64,000 nucleotides of DNA, from positions 496,001 to 560,000 of the forward strand of contig JAYQTM010000001.1 of the NCBI GenBank assembly GCA_038147395.1. The letters are read 5' to 3'. Position 1 is the stretch's first letter. Each line of letters begins with the position of its first letter. Source of the DNA: Eutrophovita brisbanensis (GTDB lineage Bacteria > Pseudomonadota > Gammaproteobacteria > Burkholderiales > Eutrophovitaceae). Positions 12,600 through 22,134 of the stretch are shown piece by piece. Under the pieces are notes generated by a model. That model ran no database searches. It was not told the DNA's origin and was given only the letters and a program-made list of their open reading frames with translations. Position numbers and translations under genes: made by a program.

Positions 12600-14418
12600 T
12601 TGAGTGAGGGAAGTGTGGAGCCAACCGATATCGGTTCACCTGAATATTTTCACAAAGTCGTTGACTGCCAGTGGGCGTGTCCTGCCCATACTCCAGTTCC
12701 AGAGTACATTAGATTAATTTCTGCTGGTCGATACAACGACGCGTACATGATTAATTGGGCGTCAAACGTATTTCCTGGAATATTAGGGCGTACCTGCGAT
12801 AGGCCCTGCGAACCTGCCTGTCGACGAGGTCGAGTTGAGGAGCAGAATTTAGACAGTCCAGAACCAGTTGCGATATGTCGACTGAAAAGGGTTGCAGCCG
12901 ATAATAAAACCGATGTAAAGCGTTTGATGCCTATTGCGCCTCAAAATCTCAACGGAAAAAAAGTTCTTTGTATTGGAGCGGGTCCCGCTTCCTTAACGGT
13001 AGCCAGAGATCTGGCTCCTTTGGGTTACGCTGTCACGGTTTTTGATCGGGACAAGAAAATCAGCTGGGATGATTCGTAGTCAGATACCTCGGTTCCGGCT
13101 ACCTGAGGAGATTATTGACGAGGAAGTAGGATACATCGAGGATCTAGGTGTCGAGATTATCCAAGACACCGAGGTGCATAGTATGCGCGACGTCTTAAGC
13201 GGTGATTTTGATGCTGTCTTTGTCGGGACTGGCGCACCTCGTGGCAAAGACATATCTATCCCCGGTAGGGTTGAGGTCAGCAAACATGTGCACATTGGTA
13301 TTGACTGGCTGTCCTCGGTGTCCTTCGGACATATTGAGGCAATTAAGAAGCGTGTTTTGGTCCTAGGTGGTGGAAATACGGCGATGGATTGTTGTCGAAC
13401 CGCAAAACGTCTTGGCGGAGAGGACGTGCGGGTTATCGTGCGCAGCGGCTTTGATGATATGAAAGCGAGCCCTTGGGAAAAAGAGGATGCGATGGATGAG
13501 GGGATCCCCATTCATGACTATCTGGTCCCGAAAGAGTTTTTACATGATGGGGAAACGCTGATTGGGATGTCGTTTCAAAAAGTACGTGCCGAGTTTGACT
13601 CGAAAGGCAGACGGTCACTGATTCCAACGGGTGAGCCTGATGAGATTTTTGATTGTGATGAGGTTCTCGTGGCCATTGGCCAAGAGAATGCGTTTCCATG
13701 GATTGAGGAAGAATGTGGTATCGAGTTCGATCAATGGGGATTGCCGAGGCTAAATGAAGCCACGTTTCAAAGCACGAATCCCCAGGTGTTCTTTGGTGGA
13801 GACTCTGCACTTGGTCCAAAAAATATTATTTGGGCTGTCGCGCACGGACACGAAGCTGCCATATCAATAGACCGTTTTTGCAATGGGTCGGATCTGATGG
13901 ATCGACCTGCTCCGATTGTCAATTTGGTCAGCCAAAAAATGGGAATCCATGAGTGGACTTACGATAACGACGTATCTCAGTTATCTAGACACAAGGTCCC
14001 GCTCGTCGAGAAAAAAATTGCACTCAAAGATATTAAGGTCGAGGTTGAGGTCGGATTTGATCAGAAACTCGCATTTGAGGAAGCACAACGTTGTTTGAAT
14101 TGTGATGTTCAGACGGTGTTTACTCCTCCGCTGTGCATCGAATGCGATGCTTGTGTTGACATTTGCCCGACTGATTGCATTACGTTTACTGATAATGGCG
14201 ATGAAATGGATCTGCGGCAGCGTCTCAAGGCGCCTGCGAAAAATCTGGACCAAAGTATTTATGTGAGCTCATCGCTGAAAACAGGGCGCATCATGGCGAA
14301 AGACGAGGATGTTTGTTTGCATTGTGGGCTTTGCGCCGAGCGTTGTCCGACTGGCGCTTGGGATATGCGTAAGTTTTATCTTCAAACTGCTAAGGCAGGG
14401 CACGCGTGTCAGAAATAA
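12600..14418 (+). CDS. GltD-like FAD/NAD(P) oxidoreductase with ferredoxin domains (apparent frameshift)
   Basis: Likely electron-transfer subunit linking NAD(P)H to the KorAB enzyme that follows. The first frame (12600-13079) has a GltD-type N-terminal domain with cysteines (DCQWACPAHTPVPEY, GRTCDRPCEPACRRG) and an FAD-binding Rossmann start (GKKVLCIGAGPASLTVARDL). The second frame (to 14418) continues with SAGMIRSQIPRFRLPEE, an NAD(P)-binding VLVLGGGNTAMDC, and two 4Fe-4S motifs (CIECDACVDICPTDC, CLHCGLCAERCPTGA). The frames join at an AAAA run at 13056-13059; removing one base restores a normal GltD-like protein. It overlaps korA by 13 bp. Confidence 0.85.
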
Positions 14419-16241
14419 TATGCAACGATTTCGTCGTTAAGTTTGCCAATATCAATGGATCTGGCTCGGCGTCTGCAAATCGTCTATTTGCGAAAAGCGT
14501 TCTGCGGATGGGAATTCCCGCGAGCGCAAGAAATATCTTCCCCTCGAATATTCAGGGCCTGCCAACTTGGTACGAAGTGAGAGTCTCCGAACAAGGATTT
14601 CTTGGTGCCAGGGGTGGTGTAGATATTATGGTCGCCATGAATGCGCAAACGTGGGACCGAGATCAACTAGAGCTCGAGGCTGGCGGTTATCTCATCTACG
14701 ATTCATCACGTGATATTCCAGCCTCTCGATTTCGCACTGACATTGAGATTATCGGTGTTCCAATCACCGACATTTGTAATAGCGAGTTCCGAGACCCTCG
14801 GCAACGACAGCTTTTCCGAAATCTAGTCTATGTGGGAGCGCTGTGTGGCCTACTCAACTTGGAGGTTGTTGAGGTTGAGAAACTGATCCAGGAGCAATTC
14901 TCTGGAAAGGACGCGCTTATCGCGCCGAATATCCAAGCGCTTCATCTGGGTTTAGATTTTGTGCGTCACGAGTTCGATTGTCCCGGTAAATATCAGCTTC
15001 AGCGTTCCGACTCAGTGGGTGATCGAATTTTTATTGATGGGAACTCTGCTGCCGCTTTGGGATGTATTTATGGGGGAGCAACGGTCGCGGCTTGGTATCC
15101 AATTACGCCATCTTCGAGCGTGGCAGAGGGTTTTGAAAAATACGGTCGGATGTACCGACATGATCATGAGACTGGTAAAAATAAGTTTGTCAGTATTCAA
15201 GCTGAGGACGAATTAGCTTCTATTGGTATGGTGATCGGTGCGTCTTGGAACGGAGCGAGGGCTTTTACCTGTACTTCAGGCCCAGGTATTTCTTTGATGC
15301 AAGAATTTATCGGGCTGGCCTATTTTGCTGAAATTCCTTCGGTTATTTTCGACATACAACGGGGAGGACCGTCAACTGGGATGCCGACTCGAACCCAGCA
15401 GTCTGACGTTACGGCATGTGCTTATGCGTCACATGGGGATACAAAACATCTACTACTGTTTCCATCAGACCCAAAGGAGTGCTTTGAGTTGGCTTTCCAG
15501 GCTTTTGATTTTGCGGAAAAGTTTCAAACACCTGTGTTTGTCTTATCGGATCTTGAGATTGGAATGAACGACCACCTTGTTGATCCTTTGGAGTGGGATG
15601 ACACATATCAATTTGATCGAGGTAAGGTTCTTAATCGAGAGGAGCTGGAAGATTTAGAGAAATTTGGTCGTTATCTGGATACCGATGATGATGGGGTGCC
15701 GTATCGAACGCTACCCGGAACGCATCCCACGAAGGGTGCTTTCTTCACACGAGGCACCAGCAAAGATCGTTACGCACGCTATAGTGAGTCGGGCGTTGAT
15801 TATCAGGACAATATGGAGCGATTGCTGAAGAAGTTTGATCGAGCAAGATCGGAGCTTCCTAAAGCCCTCTTTACTGACGCGGCTAAAGACACATCTGTTG
15901 GCGTGATTTTTTACGGCTCGACAACAGCCGCGATGTACGAGGCATTACATGAACTAGAGCGCGATAATCGCTTTATTGATGCCCTGAGAATACGATCATT
16001 TCCATTTGGGGATGAGGTAACAGATTTTATCAATGACCACGATAGCGTATTCGTTGTCGAACAAAACCGAGATGCGCAAATGAGGCAGCTTTTGATCACT
16101 GAGTCTGGAGTGGATCCGCAAAAATTGACCAGCGTACTCCACTACGATGGAAGTCCTATCACGGCACGTTTCATTCGCACATCAATCACCAAGGCGATTG
16201 ATGCGCTCCAACTAAATAAAAAACGTAACGTGACTGTTTAA
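14406..16241 (+). CDS. korA: 2-oxoacid:ferredoxin oxidoreductase, fused gamma-alpha subunit
   Basis: Part of a 2-oxoacid:acceptor oxidoreductase, which decarboxylates a 2-oxoacid to an acyl-CoA while reducing ferredoxin. The 611-residue protein has the gamma domain first (about 1-190, with FANINGSGSASANRLFAKSV). The alpha/pyrimidine domain follows (from about 205, GNSAAALGCIYGGATVAAWY and ITPSSSVAEGFEKY). This fused layout is typical of KorA-type enzymes. GTG at 14406 overlaps the upstream gene by 13 bp, so the two are coupled. Whether the substrate is 2-oxoglutarate or another 2-oxoacid cannot be told from sequence. Confidence 0.9.
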   Translation: MSEIICNDFVVKFANINGSGSASANRLFAKSVLRMGIPASARNIFPSNIQGLPTWYEVRVSEQGFLGARGGVDIMVAMNAQTWDRDQLELEAGGYLIYDSSRDIPASRFRTDIEIIGVPITDICNSEFRDPRQRQLFRNLVYVGALCGLLNLEVVEVEKLIQEQFSGKDALIAPNIQALHLGLDFVRHEFDCPGKYQLQRSDSVGDRIFIDGNSAAALGCIYGGATVAAWYPITPSSSVAEGFEKYGRMYRHDHETGKNKFVSIQAEDELASIGMVIGASWNGARAFTCTSGPGISLMQEFIGLAYFAEIPSVIFDIQRGGPSTGMPTRTQQSDVTACAYASHGDTKHLLLFPSDPKECFELAFQAFDFAEKFQTPVFVLSDLEIGMNDHLVDPLEWDDTYQFDRGKVLNREELEDLEKFGRYLDTDDDGVPYRTLPGTHPTKGAFFTRGTSKDRYARYSESGVDYQDNMERLLKKFDRARSELPKALFTDAAKDTSVGVIFYGSTTAAMYEALHELERDNRFIDALRIRSFPFGDEVTDFINDHDSVFVVEQNRDAQMRQLLITESGVDPQKLTSVLHYDGSPITARFIRTSITKAIDALQLNKKRNVTV

Positions 16242-16259
16242 CGCTTGTAACGGACGATT

Positions 16260-17315
16260 ATGACCTTCATCACAAAGCCGCGATTGCATCACCCAAATCT
16301 AACAAAAAACAAACACGGTTATACGAGGCGTGATTATGAGGGCGCCGTGTCGACCCTGTGTGCTGGGTGCGGACATGACTCGATCAGTGCAGCGATTGTA
16401 GAGGCTTGTTATGACTTGGACATCCCGCCTCATCGTGTGGCGAAGCTCTCTGGGATCGGCTGTTCTTCGAAAACGCCGACCTATTTTTTGGGTAATGCCC
16501 ACGGTTTTAACAGCGTTCATGGAAGAATGCCCTCCGTGTTAACCGGTGCCAACGTGGCGAATAAAGATCTCATCTATCTTGGCGTTTCAGGCGACGGTGA
16601 TTCTGCCTCTATCGGGCTAGGGCAATTTGCCCACATATTACGCCGTGGTGTAAACATGGTGTATATCGTCGAGAATAACGGTGTTTACGGATTAACTAAG
16701 GGACAATTTTCAGCGACTGCTGATCGGGGTTCCAAGAGTAAAAAGGGGGTTGAAAACCATAGCTCATCGATCGATTTGGTCATGTTGGCAATGGAGCTGG
16801 GAGCGACATATATCGCCAGGGGTTTTTCCGGAGATAAGTCTCAACTTGTTCCGATGATCAAAGGAGCAATTACTCATAAAGGTTCTGCGTTTATTGATTG
16901 TATTTCCCCGTGTATTGCATTCAATAATCACTCGGGGTCAACTAAGGGATTTGACTACGTTAGGGAGCATAATGAATCGGTCAATCGGTTAGACGTGATG
17001 ACTCCGAGAGATCCGATAACAGCTGACTATGAGCCTGGCTCATTGGAGGAAATCACTCAGCATGATGGAACGGTTTTGCGACTTCGCAAAGTTGCCGAAG
17101 ATTATGATGTCCGTGATCGGGTAGCGGCAATGCATTATTTGCAAAAGGCGAAAACTGCGGGAGAGATTGTTACCGGTGTTTTACATGTCGATGCCAATTC
17201 TTCTGATTTTCATGACAATCTGGCGACCGCATCGGCTCCACTTAATAGCCTGCAACAAAAAGAGCTTTGTCCGGGATCGGTGCTGTTGGACAGGTTTAAC
17301 CAAGCTCACCGATAA
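16260..17315 (+). CDS. korB: 2-oxoacid:ferredoxin oxidoreductase, beta subunit
   Basis: Thiamine-diphosphate and iron-sulfur subunit partnering KorA. The cluster ligands start with STLCAGCGHDSIS near residue 35 and GIGCSSKTP near 65. The ThDP-binding motif is GVSGDGDSASIGLGQ near 108-122, ending with the MVYIVENNGVYGLTKGQ segment. At 351 residues it has normal length. It starts 18 bp after korA. Such enzymes are usually oxygen-sensitive, and the next gene encodes a hemerythrin. Confidence 0.92.
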   Translation: MTFITKPRLHHPNLTKNKHGYTRRDYEGAVSTLCAGCGHDSISAAIVEACYDLDIPPHRVAKLSGIGCSSKTPTYFLGNAHGFNSVHGRMPSVLTGANVANKDLIYLGVSGDGDSASIGLGQFAHILRRGVNMVYIVENNGVYGLTKGQFSATADRGSKSKKGVENHSSSIDLVMLAMELGATYIARGFSGDKSQLVPMIKGAITHKGSAFIDCISPCIAFNNHSGSTKGFDYVREHNESVNRLDVMTPRDPITADYEPGSLEEITQHDGTVLRLRKVAEDYDVRDRVAAMHYLQKAKTAGEIVTGVLHVDANSSDFHDNLATASAPLNSLQQKELCPGSVLLDRFNQAHR

Positions 17316-17329
17316 GTCGGTGAATCGAT

Positions 17330-17740
17330 TTGCGACCTTCGGTTATTGAGTGGTCTGATGCCCTATCGCTCGATAGTGGGGCGTTTGATGAGACCCATCA
17401 AGAATTTATTGGGTATTTGAGTCAGATCGCTGAGCTTGACGGGATGGACTTATTACCGGTCCTAGATCGCTTCATTGAACATACACAAGCACATTTCGAG
17501 CAAGAGAGGCTGTGGATGGAGGATGTGTCATATGCTGCCTTGAGTTGTCACGTGGATGAGCACGATAGTGTCCTTGAAATTTGTCTCGAGGTGCGCAAGC
17601 GAGTTGTAAATGGAGATACTGGATTTGGGCAGTTTCTCGCACATGCCGTGTTTGAGTGGTTCAAGGAGCACGTCAAAAGTATGGACCGAGTTTTAGAAGG
17701 TTTTTTGAGAGATTATGACTATGAGCCCAAAAGAGTTTGA
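17330..17740 (+). CDS. Hemerythrin-like O2-binding protein
   Basis: A 136-residue four-helix protein of the bacteriohemerythrin type, which binds O2 at a di-iron site. The ligand pattern is complete: His23 (DETHQEF), His51 and His55 with Glu59 (HTQAHFEQE), His74/His78 (CHVDEHD), His105 and His113 with Asp119 (HAVFEWFKEHVKSMD). The best start is TTG at 17330, 14 bp after korB, with only a weak ribosome binding site. The position directly behind an oxygen-sensitive ferredoxin oxidoreductase suggests O2 scavenging or sensing for that enzyme; this is inference. Confidence 0.88.
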   Translation: MRPSVIEWSDALSLDSGAFDETHQEFIGYLSQIAELDGMDLLPVLDRFIEHTQAHFEQERLWMEDVSYAALSCHVDEHDSVLEICLEVRKRVVNGDTGFGQFLAHAVFEWFKEHVKSMDRVLEGFLRDYDYEPKRV

Positions 17741-17771
17741 CAAAGTCTAAGGTCGCATTCTCGTTACACAC

Positions 17772-18128
17772 TCAGATTATTTCCATTGCTCTCTCGGGTG
17801 GCCGACCAACCACCGCGGTGTTGGCGTTTTCAATGATAGGGCGCTCAACAAGAATAGGATGTGTGACCATTGCGTCGATCCATTCTTCCTCGCTCAACTC
17901 AGAGTCTGCAAATCGTTCTTTGTAAACCGTTTCGTTTTTTCTAATGAGATCTTGAGCCCGCATGTTAAGTTTCTTGCATAAAGTGCGGAGCTGTTCTTTG
18001 GTGTACGGGCTTTTCAGATATTCGACAACAATGGGTTCAATAGCATTCTCAACCAATAAAGCCAGTGCTTGGCGGCTCTTACTGCAACGGGGGTTATGGT
18101 AAATGGTTATTTTTTTTATCTCGGCCAT
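17772..18128 (-). CDS. arsC: Arsenate reductase (glutaredoxin-type), ArsC family
   Basis: A 118-residue thioredoxin-fold protein of the ArsC/Spx family. The N-terminus KKITIYHNPRCSKSRQAL contains the catalytic Cys15 in the CSKSR loop, and RPIIENANTAVVGRPPE near the end matches classical ArsC proteins. It would reduce arsenate to arsenite with glutathione and glutaredoxin. No arsenite exporter or ArsR regulator lies nearby, so a housekeeping role is equally possible. It starts 14 bp downstream of pepN on the same strand, so they may be cotranscribed. Confidence 0.9.
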   Translation of the reverse strand: MAEIKKITIYHNPRCSKSRQALALLVENAIEPIVVEYLKSPYTKEQLRTLCKKLNMRAQDLIRKNETVYKERFADSELSEEEWIDAMVTHPILVERPIIENANTAVVGRPPERAMEII

Positions 18129-18142
18129 AAATTTTTTTGAAA

Positions 18143-20740
18143 TTAGTTATTGAGTGTTTTCGATATGATCTCGCCGGTGTCTTTTGAAAGATGAGGCTTG
18201 TTTAGAATCGCCTCCATTGATTTTCTTGCGTGAGACTGCCTAACACTATCAAATTTTCTCCAGGAGTCAAAGCTGCGAGAAAGGCGTGCGGCGACTTGAG
18301 GGTTGATTTCATCCAATTGAATGATTGCATCACTGATGAGTTGGTACCCTACGCCATCCTCATTGTGAAAATGAACATGATTACTCGCAAAAGTTCTAAG
18401 TAATGAGAACACCTTGTTGGGGTTTTTGATGTCAAAAGCCTCGTGCTGCATGAGAGATTGGACCACCTTCGGGATGTCACCCTTACTTGAAGCTGCCTGA
18501 ATTGATAGCCATTTATCTACAGCCAAAGGTTCTGTCTGCCAGCGTTCGTAAAATAAGTCGATCGCTTCGTTTCTTTTTGGTGAATCTGAATAAGCTAGAG
18601 CTTGGAGTGCTCCAAGACGCGCAGTCATATTCGTGGCTCTCATGAACTGCTCAAACGCTAATCTTGAGTGGTCTTTTTTATTCGATGTACAAAGAAAATT
18701 TAAGCAGACGTTCTTTAGTGCCCTGACTCCGGCGGAGTGATGATCTGGACTGTACAGTTCGGCATCAACTAGTTTGTGGTACTGATCAAGGAAATGTGGT
18801 TCAAGGGACTCAGCAATGTGTTCTCTGAGTGTATTCCTCGCCCAATGCAATTGAATTGGATCGAGGAAATCGAACAATTCGGCCAGTTCGATCTCTGAAG
18901 GAGTCGCGAACAATTCTGATTTGAATGCGTCGTCGATCTCTTTGTCGTTGAAAGATGTTTTTAATGCGGAGATGAACGAGGGATCAAACTTAAAGTTTTG
19001 ATCGCATTTACCTTGTTTATAAAGATCAAGAACGAGGCGGCTTTGAAGTTTTTGAGCTGCTTCCCAACGACTGAAGGCGTTGTCGTCATTTGCGAGCAGA
19101 AAGTAGAGGTCTTCATTGTCGTAATTGTATTCGAGAATGATTGGCGCGGAGAAGTCCCTTAGAAAAGAGGGCGTGGGTCTCTGGGATATATTGTCGAATG
19201 AAAATTCCTCCTCACTCTTTGTTAGGTTGACGAGCACCTCGTCTTGACCCAAATCGTTCCCATTGAAGAGTTTTAGTTTGAGTGGAATTTGTACAGGCTG
19301 ATTGGACTTGTACTTGCTGTGCCCGAAGTGCTGCTTAAACGAAAGGGTATAGGTTTGTTTTGTGGCGTCAAACGCGTCTTTTACCTCTAATACGGGAGTG
19401 CCAGCTTGAGTGTACCACCGCCGAAATTGCTTCAAATCGATACCCGATGCATCCTCCATGGCCAACACGAAATCTTCGGTTGTGACAGCTTGCCCGTCGT
19501 GACGATCAAAGTAGAGCTTCATCCCCTTTTGAAATTTTTCCTCACCCAGTAGCGTGTGGATCATTCGAACCACTTCCGCCCCTTTTTCATAAACGGTTGC
19601 AGTATAAAAGTTATTGATCTCTATGTAGGCACTCGGTCGAATCGGATGCGCCATTGGCCCTGAATCCTCCGGAAACTGGATGGTGCGGAGGTTGCGAACC
19701 TCTTGAATCCGTTGCACTCCTTTTGAATAAACATCGGCTCCATACTCTTGGTCTCTGAAGACAGTTAACCCTTCCTTGAGGCTCAACTGGAACCAATCGC
19801 GACAGGTCACTCGGTTACCCGTCCAGTTATGGAAATATTCGTGAGCAACGACTCTGTCGAGTAACATGAAATCTCTGTCTGTTGAGATGTCGGGGTCCGC
19901 AAGCACGTATTTGGTGTTGAAGATGTTGAGCCCCTTGTTTTCCATAGCCCCCATGTTGAAGTCATCTACAGCGACAATCATGTATTGATCTAGGTCAACT
20001 TCTAGGTCGAAGCGATCCTCATCCCATTTCATTGATCGCTCAAGTGCCGCCATCGCGAATTCGGTTTGCCCTATTTGATTTGTAGGCGCGTATATTTGTA
20101 ATGTGACCGATCTACCGCTTTTGGTTTGAAATATTTTTTCTCGTTTTTCGAGGCGACCCAAGACCATAGCGAATAGATAGCAAGGTTTTGGATGCGGGTC
20201 GGCCCATGTCACTACTGACGTCTCACCTGTGTCGTCAGTGTGTACTAGATTTCCGTTCGATAGCAGTACGGGAAAGCGCTCTTTGGGTGCGCGGATCACG
20301 GTTGTAAAGCGAGATAAGATGTCTGGACGATCTAAAAAATAGGTGATTCTTCGGAAGCCCTCCGCTTCGCATTGCGTGAAATATCCGTGCTTTGACGCAT
20401 ATAGACCGGATAGTTGTGAGTTTTTCTCTGGGTCAATAGTGACTACTGTTGTAAGAGTAAAGTCATTATCTGGATTGAAAATCGTGAGGTCATTCTCAGT
20501 TATCTCGAATTCACTTGGGTCAAGTTGTTTGTCGTTTTTACTGATGCATTTGAGGTGCAGCCCTGATCCGTTGAGCGTCAAGGGGCCGCTGTGGTTGATT
20601 TTCCGATTTCGAATTATTTTCAATTCCGACTGAATTTCAACGTGCTCCGACTTGACCACGACGTTTAAGCGCGTTTCCGGTATCAAAAAAGGGGATGGGG
20701 TGTAGTCCTCTAGACGAATTTCTTTTTGCACAGTGCTCAC
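18143..20740 (-). CDS. pepN: Aminopeptidase N
   Basis: Zinc metallopeptidase of the M1 family that removes N-terminal residues from peptides in the cytoplasm. GAMENKGLN, the exopeptidase signature, is at about residues 264-272. The zinc motif HEYFHNWTGNR begins at about 300, with the third ligand in LKEGLTVFRDQE. The C-terminal helical domain is complete and the length (865) matches the E. coli enzyme (870). ATG start. arsC follows 14 bp after the stop. Confidence 0.97.
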   Translation of the reverse strand: MSTVQKEIRLEDYTPSPFLIPETRLNVVVKSEHVEIQSELKIIRNRKINHSGPLTLNGSGLHLKCISKNDKQLDPSEFEITENDLTIFNPDNDFTLTTVVTIDPEKNSQLSGLYASKHGYFTQCEAEGFRRITYFLDRPDILSRFTTVIRAPKERFPVLLSNGNLVHTDDTGETSVVTWADPHPKPCYLFAMVLGRLEKREKIFQTKSGRSVTLQIYAPTNQIGQTEFAMAALERSMKWDEDRFDLEVDLDQYMIVAVDDFNMGAMENKGLNIFNTKYVLADPDISTDRDFMLLDRVVAHEYFHNWTGNRVTCRDWFQLSLKEGLTVFRDQEYGADVYSKGVQRIQEVRNLRTIQFPEDSGPMAHPIRPSAYIEINNFYTATVYEKGAEVVRMIHTLLGEEKFQKGMKLYFDRHDGQAVTTEDFVLAMEDASGIDLKQFRRWYTQAGTPVLEVKDAFDATKQTYTLSFKQHFGHSKYKSNQPVQIPLKLKLFNGNDLGQDEVLVNLTKSEEEFSFDNISQRPTPSFLRDFSAPIILEYNYDNEDLYFLLANDDNAFSRWEAAQKLQSRLVLDLYKQGKCDQNFKFDPSFISALKTSFNDKEIDDAFKSELFATPSEIELAELFDFLDPIQLHWARNTLREHIAESLEPHFLDQYHKLVDAELYSPDHHSAGVRALKNVCLNFLCTSNKKDHSRLAFEQFMRATNMTARLGALQALAYSDSPKRNEAIDLFYERWQTEPLAVDKWLSIQAASSKGDIPKVVQSLMQHEAFDIKNPNKVFSLLRTFASNHVHFHNEDGVGYQLISDAIIQLDEINPQVAARLSRSFDSWRKFDSVRQSHARKSMEAILNKPHLSKDTGEIISKTLNN

Positions 20741-20827
20741 CGTTTTTGTGAATTTATTTATTTTACGTCTAGGACAGACAGCACGGTGAGTCGCTCGTTC
20801 GTTTTTTACGGCCGATTGAACGCGAGT

Positions 20828-21337
20828 TTAAATGACGGCGCTTTTCAGGGTGGTTTGTTGATTGACTTGACTGATGATGTGTTCAAAAGATCGGAACAAT
20901 GACGCAGGGCCTTTGTACTCCATCCAGACGTCTTGAGCACGCGATCGTACTAGTACTAATTGAAGGTCTTCAAGTGACTTGAATCGTGCGATAGCCCCAT
21001 CTATTTTTTCATGACGATAATTCGAGTATGAGCATCGGTCTGTTCGACAAAGTGATTTGACGATTTCAAGAGGTTTTTTGTTGAAGTTGCCCTCTGTCGT
21101 AATGGTTAATCTTGCTCTTGGGTGGTTGTTGGACACGAATACAATTGCGCTCTCGGTGATGCCATCGACAGCGATGGTCGCCTCTGCGTCAATGGTGAAT
21201 TGTTTCCAAACAATGTCGTTGTTCTTGACAGGTGGCTTGACCTCTAAAGTCCTGATTTTTGGGAGTAAAAGAGCCACAAGAATCGTGGCGACTCCGAGTC
21301 CGATCACCGCACGTTGTAGGTTGCTGATGCGTAGCAT
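20828..21337 (-). CDS. Hypothetical protein with one N-terminal membrane segment
   Basis: Not recognised. From the ATG at 21337 it is 169 residues: a short basic N-terminus, one hydrophobic segment (AVIGLGVATILVALLLP), then a soluble, probably periplasmic, beta-rich domain of about 140 residues. Two cysteines lie in LCRTDRCSY and could form a disulfide. The frame extends 6 codons further upstream, but the later ATG sits nearer the hydrophobic segment. It is 87 bp upstream of pepN on the same strand, and its 5' end faces the divergent GntR gene. Confidence 0.6.
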   Translation of the reverse strand: MLRISNLQRAVIGLGVATILVALLLPKIRTLEVKPPVKNNDIVWKQFTIDAEATIAVDGITESAIVFVSNNHPRARLTITTEGNFNKKPLEIVKSLCRTDRCSYSNYRHEKIDGAIARFKSLEDLQLVLVRSRAQDVWMEYKGPASLFRSFEHIISQVNQQTTLKSAVI

Positions 21338-21410
21338 GCGCAGACCATATAACAAAACTTAGGTCATGCCAAATCCTTGATGATAATCCAGATATCTTTC
21401 TCCACATAGT

Positions 21411-21424
21411 GTATTCTGTATACA
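21411..21424 (+). promoter_or_regulatory. Possible GntR operator (TGTATACA palindrome)
   Basis: TGTATACA at 21417-21424 is a perfect 8-bp palindrome, 23 bp upstream of the GntR start codon. FCD-type GntR proteins often bind short palindromes of the TNGTNNNACNA kind near their own gene. Autoregulation is inferred only. Confidence 0.3.
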
Positions 21425-21447
21425 AAAAACATATAAGGTTTTTCTCT

Positions 21448-22107
21448 GTGGCCCTAACAAAAATAGAATCTGCTCCAGATTTGACTGAACAAGTTTATGA
21501 ACGGTTGTTTGAAGCGATATGCGTTGGCCAGCTAAAACCAAACGAACGAGTCACGCAACAAGGTCTCGCTGAGTTGCTCAACGTGTCTCGTCAACCGGTC
21601 TTACAGGCGTTACGATTATTACGTAAAGACGGATTCCTTGTCGATGCGGGCCGACGCGGTCTGATGGTCGCACCCATTGATGCTGTGATCATCAGGCAGA
21701 CTTACCAAGTTCGGTCAGTGTTAGATGGCTTGGCGGCAAAACATGCAGCGAAAACGAACGGGCGGCTTAGGTCAAACCTCATTGTTGCTGGGCGTGAGGC
21801 TGCTGCGAGCGGGGACGTCTCTTTGATGATTAGTGCAGACCTTGAATTTCACGAGAGCATTTACGATCTATCTGGAAATCCCATGATTAAGGACGCCACG
21901 CAGTTTCATTGGCAGCATATCCGAAGAGCGATGGGTGCTGTCGTGACCCAATTGTCAGATATTGATGTGATTTGGGATGAACACGAACTCATATTAAACG
22001 CGATTAATGCGGGCGATGATCAGAAAGCGGAATCATTGGCACGTTCGCATAGCGAGGGTGCGGGCGAATCACTTGCGGAAGCATTGGAACATGGCCGTGG
22101 TGTTTAG
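21448..22107 (+). CDS. GntR family transcriptional regulator (FCD/FadR subfamily)
   Basis: DNA-binding regulator. The winged helix-turn-helix covers about the first 70 residues (LTEQVYERLFEAICVGQLKP then GLAELLNVSRQPVLQALRLL). A helical FCD ligand-binding domain follows, with the usual metal-site residues in DLEFHESIYDLSGNP and LEFH/HWQHIRRAM. I choose GTG at 21448 because AAGG sits about 9 bp upstream and the alignment to GntR proteins begins there; the frame could start at 21409. It heads a cluster with a PhyH dioxygenase and a SAF-domain oxidoreductase, which it probably regulates. The effector is unknown. Confidence 0.9.
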   Translation: MALTKIESAPDLTEQVYERLFEAICVGQLKPNERVTQQGLAELLNVSRQPVLQALRLLRKDGFLVDAGRRGLMVAPIDAVIIRQTYQVRSVLDGLAAKHAAKTNGRLRSNLIVAGREAAASGDVSLMISADLEFHESIYDLSGNPMIKDATQFHWQHIRRAMGAVVTQLSDIDVIWDEHELILNAINAGDDQKAESLARSHSEGAGESLAEALEHGRGV

Positions 22108-22134
22108 AATATTCAGAGGTAAAGGGACGAATTG

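Noticed and set aside
17772..18128. Arsenic resistance island
   Set aside because: Only a single arsC-type gene is present, with no arsR, arsB or acr3 nearby, so this is not an ars operon.
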